A stretch of 11,712 nucleotides of DNA, from assembly GCA_964432925.1 (NCBI GenBank), contig CAYSPM010000087.1, forward strand, positions 1-11,712, read 5' to 3'. How positions within the stretch are numbered: position 1 is the stretch's first letter; each line of letters begins with the position of its first letter. This DNA comes from CAYNTC01 sp964432925 (GTDB lineage Bacteria > Planctomycetota > Phycisphaerae > Sedimentisphaerales > Anaerobacaceae). Shown here one piece after another: positions 6,759 through 11,712 of this stretch. Position numbers and translations under genes: made by a program. The notes beneath the pieces are model-generated. The model did not search any database, was not told where the DNA came from, and saw only the letters and a program-made list of their open reading frames with translations.

Positions 6759-8242
6759 GTTTTTGTATGCAGCGAATTCATTTTATCAATTGTTACAGTT
6801 GAACTTTTACCCTCGACAAGTGGTGCGAGGATAACTTTGCCGCCATACGATTCAACGAACTCTCGACCAACAACGCCTTCACCCACCCAGTCTTCGCCCT
6901 TGATTAACACATTGGGCTTTACTTGTTTGATCAACTTTAGCGGATCAGGTTCATCGAAGATCGTAATATAGTCTACCGCTTCCATAGCTGCTAATACAGT
7001 GGCTCTATCTTCCTGATTATTTACCGGGCGTTCAGGTCCCTTGATAGTTTTGACCGAGCTATCGCTATTTAGGCCGATGACAACTACGTCGCCGTGGCGC
7101 CTGCAGAAATTCAAGTATTCGACATGCCCACGGTGTATTACGTCAAAACAGCCGTTTGTGAAAACAATAGTCCGCTTTTGCTTTCGGCACACTGCCAGTT
7201 CTTCTGCCAGAGTGTCGATGGACTTCAGCTTGTTGTTCTGGTGGGCATTTTGCCTGATAAGTTCATTAGCGATCTCATCGATAGTCACAGTTGCGGCCCC
7301 GAATTTTTCCACTTCGATGCCGCCGGCTATATTAGATAGTTGTACAGCCGTTTTGTAATCATACCCAGCCGCGAGCATTACCGCCAGCATTGCCAGGACG
7401 ATATCGCCTGCTCCCGTGACATCGTAGACGCTGCGAGGTTTAGTGGGCACCAATTCGCTTTGCGTTTCTGTTTTTAAGTAGGCACCCTCTTTGTCGAGTG
7501 TGATTACCACAACCTTGAGCATAAGGTCCTGATAGAGTTGCTCCGCTGCTTTAGCTGCCGTCTGAACCGTTTGTATCTCGATGCCCGTTGCCGTGGAGGC
7601 CTCTTTGCGGTTCGGCGTGATTAACGTTGCACCCGCATAGTTCGTGTAGTCGCTCGTTAGCGATGGGTCAACAAGGACTTTCTTATTCGTTTGGGTCGCA
7701 AACAGTATCATTTCTCTACAGAGCAATGAGCTAAGCACACCTTTGTTATAGTCCTGCAAACAGACTATGTCAACTTCCGCCAATATGTCCTTGTATGCCT
7801 GAAGTATTCTGCCATATTGCGCCTCGGAAAACGGCTCCGTAGACTCTTGGTCCATTCTTATAAGCTGCTGTCGATGTCGGTGCTGAGCTAAGCCAATCAG
7901 CCGTTGCTTACTTATGGTAGGACGATCAGGTGCCTCGATGAGATTTGTTATGTCGGCACCTATCTCGGTGAGTTTTTGTTTGAGAGTTTTGCCGTTCTGG
8001 TCGTCTCCGATGATGCCGAGACAATAGGGTTTCGCGCCAAACGCAGCGAGATTCGCGGCCACTGATCCTGCTCCCCCACAGCGGTACTCAGTATCAGTAA
8101 CATTCAGTACGGGAACGGGTGCCTCCGGACTGATTCGCAGAGCGTCCCCGTAGACATAAATATCCAGCATGAAATCACCGACTACCAGTACCTTTGGTGA
8201 GCCGAGATTTGTGACAATTTTTAGTAGACTTTCGGGCATCAT
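6755..8242 (-). CDS. hldE: Bifunctional heptose-7-phosphate kinase / heptose-1-phosphate adenylyltransferase HldE
   Basis: HldE phosphorylates C1 of D-glycero-D-manno-heptose 7-phosphate and later adenylylates the 1-phosphate to ADP-heptose. The 495 residues fit the two-domain form. The N-terminal PfkB/ribokinase domain (about 15-330) has GDFMLD (22-27), CGGAGSVAAN (55-64), TPNRKEA (209-215) and the catalytic DVTGAGD (274-280, base D280). The C-terminal nucleotidyltransferase domain (about 355-490) has FTNGCFDVIHRGHVEYL (361-377), with the HxGH signature at 370-373. It also has the KGPERPVNNQEDR stretch and LIKGEDW. Both active sites look intact. The gene starts 19 bp after the lpxK stop. AAGAGGT (8254-8260 on the complement) is a ribosome binding site about 11 bases from the first of two tandem ATG codons. 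The stop overlaps the gmhA start. Confidence 0.96.
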   Translation of the reverse strand: MMPESLLKIVTNLGSPKVLVVGDFMLDIYVYGDALRISPEAPVPVLNVTDTEYRCGGAGSVAANLAAFGAKPYCLGIIGDDQNGKTLKQKLTEIGADITNLIEAPDRPTISKQRLIGLAQHRHRQQLIRMDQESTEPFSEAQYGRILQAYKDILAEVDIVCLQDYNKGVLSSLLCREMILFATQTNKKVLVDPSLTSDYTNYAGATLITPNRKEASTATGIEIQTVQTAAKAAEQLYQDLMLKVVVITLDKEGAYLKTETQSELVPTKPRSVYDVTGAGDIVLAMLAVMLAAGYDYKTAVQLSNIAGGIEVEKFGAATVTIDEIANELIRQNAHQNNKLKSIDTLAEELAVCRKQKRTIVFTNGCFDVIHRGHVEYLNFCRRHGDVVVIGLNSDSSVKTIKGPERPVNNQEDRATVLAAMEAVDYITIFDEPDPLKLIKQVKPNVLIKGEDWVGEGVVGREFVESYGGKVILAPLVEGKSSTVTIDKMNSLHTKT

Positions 8243-8261
8243 GCGACGTTTTTACCTCTTG

Positions 8262-9425
8262 CTATTTCAACTTTTCTTTTTTCAAGATTTTACTGGCTAA
8301 CACATCCTCAATCAAGCCTATTAGCTTTTGCTCGCCGGCTAAGAACCTTACCTCGATAGCCAAATACGCCAGTTTTGGTGTCTTGTCCTCTTTTAGTGTG
8401 TCGAATGGGGTTATCTTGGTCCAGTCTTTTTCTGTTGTCAGGATTAAATCCGTTCCACAAGCCCTGGCCGTTGTATATATGTTATCCAGGCAATCGGCTG
8501 TGTACTGATAATGGTCGTTAAAGATTTTACTACCAACCACCTTGGCTCCTATAGCATGTATGGTCTTTAGAAAAGATTGGGGATTGCCTATGCCGCAAAA
8601 TGCAAATACCTTGTTGGTTTTCAAATTTTCAAGGTTGATTTTTTCATCGTTAGTAGTTTTTGCGCAAGTAGGGGCATGAATAGTCCGTGCGATAGTAAGA
8701 TTTGCATTTTGCTTTAGAAGAGTTTTTTCGAGTGCGTTCAGTTCGTTAGGCGCAGTTTGGTCACATCTTGTGATCACAGCCGCATCTGCTCTTTTCAGTG
8801 CTGAGATTGGTTCTCGCAGCAGTCCTGCTGGAAGCATTCTTCCATAGCCGAAAGGACAGGTTGCGTCAACCATCACAATATCCAGATCTCTATGCAATCG
8901 ACGATGCTGAAATCCGTCGTCCATAATTAAAATATCTGCTCCGAAATTGTTTATTGCTAACGTTGCCCCTGCAACGCGGTCTGGATTTACAATGATTTCT
9001 GCCTGTGGACAGTTTCTAGTAAGAATCGCCGGCTCATCAATTAGCGTATTGCGTATTGCGTATCGTGTATCGCGTTCGTTTTTCACACGACGCATCACGC
9101 ACGACGCACGACGAGTTTTATAGCCGCGTGTAAGTATCGCACATTTGTAGTTTTGAGTTTTAAGTTTTGAGTTATGAGTTATCTGTTTGTATAGCCAAAT
9201 AACGAAAGGTGTTTTTCCGGTACCACCGGTCGTTATGTTGCCAACACTAAAAACTAAAGCGCCGACATGGTAGATCTTCAGCAATCGCTTAAAATAGAGG
9301 AAATCGCGCAGCCTGACAGCGCCTGAGTATATTATCTCAGGAACCGTCAAGAGCGAACGTAATATTGCTGCACCCAAACTGGTTTCCGAACCCGAAATCA
9401 ATTTAATGTAAGCTTGGCTATTCAT
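8262..9425 (-). CDS. lpxK: Tetraacyldisaccharide 4'-kinase LpxK, carrying internal repeat insertions
   Basis: LpxK adds the 4'-phosphate to the lipid A disaccharide at the inner membrane. The kinase core is visible: SVGNITTGGTGKTPFV (60-75, P-loop), the DEP motif (130-132), NPDRVAGA (147-154), ILIMDDGFQHRRLHRD (165-180), LPAGLLREP (198-206), FCGIGNPQSF (276-285), DHYQYT (304-309) and TTEKDW (330-335). An N-terminal hydrophobic/amphipathic segment (about 18-60) probably binds the membrane. At 387 residues it is longer than E. coli LpxK (328). Part of the excess is low-complexity peptide at about 82-94 and 104-127, encoded by three 7-bp repeat arrays in loops either side of the conserved ILTRGYK. 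The frame and all recognisable motifs survive, so it is probably functional. It is the first gene of the LPS operon. The ATG has only a weak GGTG before it. Confidence 0.93.
   Translation of the reverse strand: MNSQAYIKLISGSETSLGAAILRSLLTVPEIIYSGAVRLRDFLYFKRLLKIYHVGALVFSVGNITTGGTGKTPFVIWLYKQITHNSKLKTQNYKCAILTRGYKTRRASCVMRRVKNERDTRYAIRNTLIDEPAILTRNCPQAEIIVNPDRVAGATLAINNFGADILIMDDGFQHRRLHRDLDIVMVDATCPFGYGRMLPAGLLREPISALKRADAAVITRCDQTAPNELNALEKTLLKQNANLTIARTIHAPTCAKTTNDEKINLENLKTNKVFAFCGIGNPQSFLKTIHAIGAKVVGSKIFNDHYQYTADCLDNIYTTARACGTDLILTTEKDWTKITPFDTLKEDKTPKLAYLAIEVRFLAGEQKLIGLIEDVLASKILKKEKLK
9044..9071. repeat. 7-bp tandem repeat array 1 in lpxK (GCGTATT type, 4 copies)
   Basis: Four head-to-tail heptamers are GCGTATT, GCGTATT, GCGTATC and GTGTATC. 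On the coding strand the unit is AATACGC/GATACGC and encodes DTRYAIRNT-like peptide. Because 7 is not a multiple of 3, three units spell one 7-residue cycle that reads the same in every frame without a stop. Confidence 0.9.
9086..9113. repeat. 7-bp tandem repeat array 2 in lpxK (CACGACG type, 4 copies)
   Basis: Four heptamers are CACGACG, CATCACG, CACGACG and CACGACG. They encode the RRASCVMRR stretch on the minus strand. The array is 14 bp (two unit lengths) from array 1 and differs from it in sequence. Confidence 0.9.
9148..9182. repeat. 7-bp tandem repeat array 3 in lpxK (GAGTTTT type, 5 copies)
   Basis: Five heptamers are TAGTTTT, GAGTTTT, AAGTTTT, GAGTTAT and GAGTTAT. On the minus strand they encode THNSKLKTQN, sitting between the P-loop helix and the conserved ILTRGY strand. 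The composition is AT-rich, unlike the GC-rich array 2. Confidence 0.9.
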
Positions 9426-9460
9426 CTACACACCGGTACCATACAGATCAATATGCAATA

Positions 9461-9489
9461 AGATTACCTCGTTTTGTAACAATAATCAA
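9461..9489 (-). promoter_or_regulatory. Candidate promoter of the lpxK operon
   Basis: Reading left, TTGATT (complement of 9484-9489) and TAATCT (complement of 9461-9466) are separated by 17 bp. They match the -35 and -10 consensus at 4/6 and 3/6 positions. The position, about 36 bp before the lpxK ATG, is suitable, but the match is weak. Confidence 0.25.
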
Positions 9490-9502
9490 TAGTTACTCCC
9501 AT
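9464..9502 (-). CDS. Possible 12-codon leader peptide upstream of lpxK
   Basis: An ATG at 9502 opens a 12-codon frame (MGVTIDYCYKTR) ending in TAA at 9464-9466. GGAGG (complement of 9509-9513) lies 6 bases before the ATG, a better ribosome binding site than any other in the operon. It ends 38 bp before lpxK. It might be a regulatory leader ORF. No family can be assigned to so short a frame, and it overlaps the candidate promoter above, so both cannot hold. Confidence 0.2.
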   Translation of the reverse strand: MGVTIDYCYKTR

Positions 9503-9533
9503 TAGCATCCTCCGCAGCAGATCGAAAGGACAT

Positions 9534-9554
9534 ACAGCGTTTACCCAACGCTGT
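9534..9554. promoter_or_regulatory. 8-bp perfect palindrome, candidate operator in the divergent region
   Basis: ACAGCGTT (9534-9541) and AACGCTGT (9547-9554) are exact reverse complements with a 5-bp spacer. They lie in the 172-bp gap between the divergent lpxK and ketopantoate-reductase-type genes. No T-tract follows directly, so a protein-binding site for a dimeric regulator is more likely than a terminator. The binder is unknown. Confidence 0.4.
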
Positions 9555-9597
9555 CTATGCAACTTGGAGCTTTTTCTGAGTCAACTTACAGATTATA

Positions 9598-10566
9598 ATG
9601 GCTGATACTATGCGAGCGTTAATATACGGTGGCGGTTCAGTTGGGCTCGGTATTGCCAGTTGCCTGCTCAAATCACGAGCTGACGTTGACATTATCGCCA
9701 GAGACAACACTGTCCGTTGCTTAAGATCTGAGGGCCTGAGCAGAACAGGTATCTTCGGTGACTATTACGCTGGTCCCGAGAGATTCGGCAGTTATTGCTT
9801 GCTCAATGAAATTGAAGGCGGAACATACGACTATATACTTGTATGCACCAAGTCTTTTGATTCTCAGGCAGCAGCACAGGAGCTCTCGCAGAGAAATCGC
9901 CTATTCGATAAAACGACAAAGATTGTCCTGTTTCAAAATGGCTGGGGCAACGCAGAGATTTTTGACTATTTTTTTGACGCCGACCTGATTTATAATGCAC
10001 GCGTTATTACAGGTTTTCAAAGACCAAAGCCTAACGAAGTCACAGTAACTGTACATGCAGATGCTATTCACATCGGTTCTCTGTTCGGCGGAGGGCTGTC
10101 ATTCGTAGAGAGATTGAGTGATTCTATAGCAAAGGGAGACATACCTTGCGAGATAACAACGTGTATTGAAAAAGACCTATGGGCGAAGATGCTTTATAAT
10201 TGTGCTCTAAATCCACTGGGGGCGATTATTGATGTTCCTTACGGAGCTTTAGCAGAGAACGAATCTACACGCTCACTAATGAACGCCGTTGTCCAGGAGG
10301 CCTTTTTGGTTATGACGGCTGCAGGCTATAGCACGCACTGGCAATCGGCAGGCGATTTTCTAAAGGCTTTCTATGATAAGCTCGTGCCGGATACGGCAGA
10401 GCATAAATCGTCAACGCTTCAGGACATACTCGCGGGCAAGAGAACCGAAATGGATGCCCTTAATGGAGCTGTAATAAAGTTAGCTCAGCAACATCAAATT
10501 GCTGTTCCATATAATCACACCATTTATAGCATTATCAGGTTTCTTGAGGCTAAAAGAAGGACTTAG
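9598..10566 (+). CDS. 2-dehydropantoate 2-reductase family protein (PanE/ApbA-like)
   Basis: PanE reduces ketopantoate to pantoate with NADPH for pantothenate and CoA synthesis. The 322 residues fit the family (about 300). The N-terminal Rossmann domain has ALIYGGGSVGLGIAS (7-21), CTKSFD (83-88) and FQNGWGN (112-118). The C-terminal domain has DLWAKMLYNCALNPLGAI (193-210, catalytic K197) and SSTLQDILAGKRTEMDALNG (271-290, E284), the usual substrate-site motif. These residues support reductase activity, but many paralogues act on other keto acids, so the exact substrate is open. Relatives usually start right before the first beta strand, which favours Met5 (ATG at 9610). The ATG at 9598 has no ribosome binding site, and a TATAAT overlaps it (9594-9599). 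The gene stands alone, divergent from the LPS operon. Confidence 0.85.
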   Translation: MADTMRALIYGGGSVGLGIASCLLKSRADVDIIARDNTVRCLRSEGLSRTGIFGDYYAGPERFGSYCLLNEIEGGTYDYILVCTKSFDSQAAAQELSQRNRLFDKTTKIVLFQNGWGNAEIFDYFFDADLIYNARVITGFQRPKPNEVTVTVHADAIHIGSLFGGGLSFVERLSDSIAKGDIPCEITTCIEKDLWAKMLYNCALNPLGAIIDVPYGALAENESTRSLMNAVVQEAFLVMTAAGYSTHWQSAGDFLKAFYDKLVPDTAEHKSSTLQDILAGKRTEMDALNGAVIKLAQQHQIAVPYNHTIYSIIRFLEAKRRT

Positions 10567-10579
10567 GTATCTATCATGC

Positions 10580-10606
10580 CGAAATGGCAACTGTTTTAGC
10601 CATTCG
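10580..10606. terminator. Weak candidate bidirectional terminator between convergent genes
   Basis: CGAAATGGC (10580-10588) and GCCATTCG (10599-10606) form an 8-bp stem with one bulged A and a 10-base loop. They sit in the 72-bp gap between two convergent genes, where a shared terminator is expected. No T-tract follows on the right. On the left only scattered A lies upstream, so efficiency is doubtful. Confidence 0.25.
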
Positions 10607-10638
10607 AATCTTGGTCAAGGTTGATTTTAAAGTCTTGG

Positions 10639-11712
10639 TTATATGCCCGCTTTTATCTTTTTGATAATCGCATCGGCCATCTGGCTTGTGCCGACCGCCG
10701 TTGGATCATTTCGGTCTTCTTTCATATCGTAAGTAACATTTTTGCCCTCGGCGATCACGGTAGCGATAGCGTTTTCGAGTTTATCTGCTTCGGCAGTTTT
10801 GTTTATGTGTCTGAGCATCATCACACCGCTAAGTATTAAGGCTGTAGGATTGACCTTATTTTGACCTTTGTATTTTGGTGCACTGCCATGAGTTGCTTCA
10901 AATATCGCTGTTCTGTCACCGATGTTTGCGCCAGGTGCAACGCCGAGTCCGCCGACTAAGCCTGCGCATAGGTCGCTTAGTATGTCACCGTACAGATTCG
11001 GCAGGACGATTACATCGTACAACTCCGGCTTCTGAATTAATTGCATGCACATATTGTCTACGATGCGGTCTTCGAATTCAATGTCTGTGTAACGCTTTGC
11101 TACCTCCCGACTAACCTCAAGCCACAATCCATCTGAGAATTTCATGATGTTCGCTTTGTGAACAGAAGTTACCTTCTTTCGGCTCATCTTACGGGCATAT
11201 TCAAAAGCGAACGTAACTATGCGATCTGTCGCTTTGACGGAAATAGGTTTTATGCTGATGCCGGAATCTTTAGTTATTTTTCGCTCGCTATGTTTGTTTA
11301 TCCAGTTGGTGATCTCCACAGTGTCGTCTTTGCCTTTTTCAAACTCAATTCCCGCATAAAGGTCTTCGGTATTCTCTCGCACTACAACAAGGTCGATGTT
11401 CGAGTATCGGCTCCGCACACCCTTATAGCTTTTACACGGCCTCAGACATGCATAAAGATCAAGTGATTGGCGAAGGTGCACGTTTATACTACGATAGCCT
11501 TTGCCTACAGGGGTGGTGATCGGGGCTTTTAACGCAACGCCGGTCTTCTTGATAGAGTCAACGGTTTTCTGTGGCAGGGGGGCGCCGTACTTTTGCATTG
11601 CTTCGATGCCGGCCTCAGCCACATCCCAGTTAATGCCAGCTTCCGTAGCGTCGATGCATCTGCGGGCAGCTTCTGCGATTTCCGGCCCAATCCCGTCACC
11701 TGTAATCAAAGT
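10639..11712 (-). CDS. Isocitrate dehydrogenase, 5' end cut by window edge
   Basis: This beta-decarboxylating dehydrogenase oxidises isocitrate to 2-oxoglutarate. About 357 codons are present. The frame runs off the right edge through TLITGDGIGPEI, so a few N-terminal residues are missing and the TTG near the edge is not the start. Visible signatures are the substrate stretch RSINVHLRQSLDLYACLRP, VVVRENTEDLYAGIE, the Lys in HKANIMKFSDG, LPNLYGDILSDLCAGLVGG (metal Asp residues), and the nucleotide site ATHGSAPKYKGQNKVNP. Those motifs separate it from isopropylmalate dehydrogenase, which normally has another substrate helix. Lys-Tyr and the later Val in the last motif, plus the Tyr of VTYD, match NADP-specific enzymes, while the following Arg of E. 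coli Icd is Glu here. The stop is TAA (10639-10641), converging with the ketopantoate-reductase-type gene. Confidence 0.88.
   Translation of the reverse strand, partial: TLITGDGIGPEIAEAARRCIDATEAGINWDVAEAGIEAMQKYGAPLPQKTVDSIKKTGVALKAPITTPVGKGYRSINVHLRQSLDLYACLRPCKSYKGVRSRYSNIDLVVVRENTEDLYAGIEFEKGKDDTVEITNWINKHSERKITKDSGISIKPISVKATDRIVTFAFEYARKMSRKKVTSVHKANIMKFSDGLWLEVSREVAKRYTDIEFEDRIVDNMCMQLIQKPELYDVIVLPNLYGDILSDLCAGLVGGLGVAPGANIGDRTAIFEATHGSAPKYKGQNKVNPTALILSGVMMLRHINKTAEADKLENAIATVIAEGKNVTYDMKEDRNDPTAVGTSQMADAIIKKIKAGI

Noticed and set aside
9044..9113. lpxK repeats as a CRISPR array or as evidence of a pseudogene
   Set aside because: The units are 7 bp with no spacers, so it is not a CRISPR. 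The reading frame and all conserved LpxK motifs continue on both sides, so it is not a broken gene.

Overview
This window looks chromosomal and comes from a diderm (Gram-negative type) bacterium. It carries a seven-gene lipid A / LPS inner-core block on the minus strand, flanked by ordinary regulatory and metabolic genes. GC content is moderate and no transposase, integrase, phage, CRISPR or RNA gene was seen. The mix of features (heptose-LPS genes, a membrane-anchored GmhB-like protein, heptanucleotide repeats inside a gene) would fit an environmental lineage such as the Planctomycetota/Phycisphaerae. That placement is a weak inference from sequence feel, not something the sequence proves.

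Layout. Positions 1-744 (+) hold the end of a sensor histidine kinase and a complete NarL/LuxR-type response regulator joined by an ATGA overlap. Positions 745-1320 hold no convincing gene, only several small hairpins, one TATAAT box and a doubtful 50-codon ORF. Positions 1321-9425 (-) are the LPS block, transcribed in the order lpxK, hldE, gmhA, gmhB-like, a glycosyltransferase 9 / LPS-kinase fusion, a WaaG-like glycosyltransferase 4, and plsY. Gaps are 38 bp or less and two junctions overlap by 4 bp, so it reads as one operon. A 172-bp divergent intergenic region then separates it from a ketopantoate-reductase-family gene (9598-10566, +). That gene converges on a 5'-truncated isocitrate dehydrogenase gene (10639-11712, -).

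How the genes work together. GmhA, HldE and the GmhB-like phosphatase cover sedoheptulose-7-phosphate to ADP-D-glycero-D-manno-heptose. The GT9 domain would transfer heptose to the core, its fused kinase domain would phosphorylate core sugar, and the GT4 enzyme would extend the core. LpxK adds the 4'-phosphate of lipid A, and PlsY makes the first acylated glycerol phosphate for membrane lipids. The epimerase HldD, the Kdo transferase and the other Lpx enzymes are not in the window.

I did not find a clearly new defence or mobile system. The points most worth a second look are three separate 7-bp tandem-repeat arrays inside lpxK, the GmhB-like protein with a two-helix membrane tail and altered metal-site residues, and the GT9-kinase fusion.
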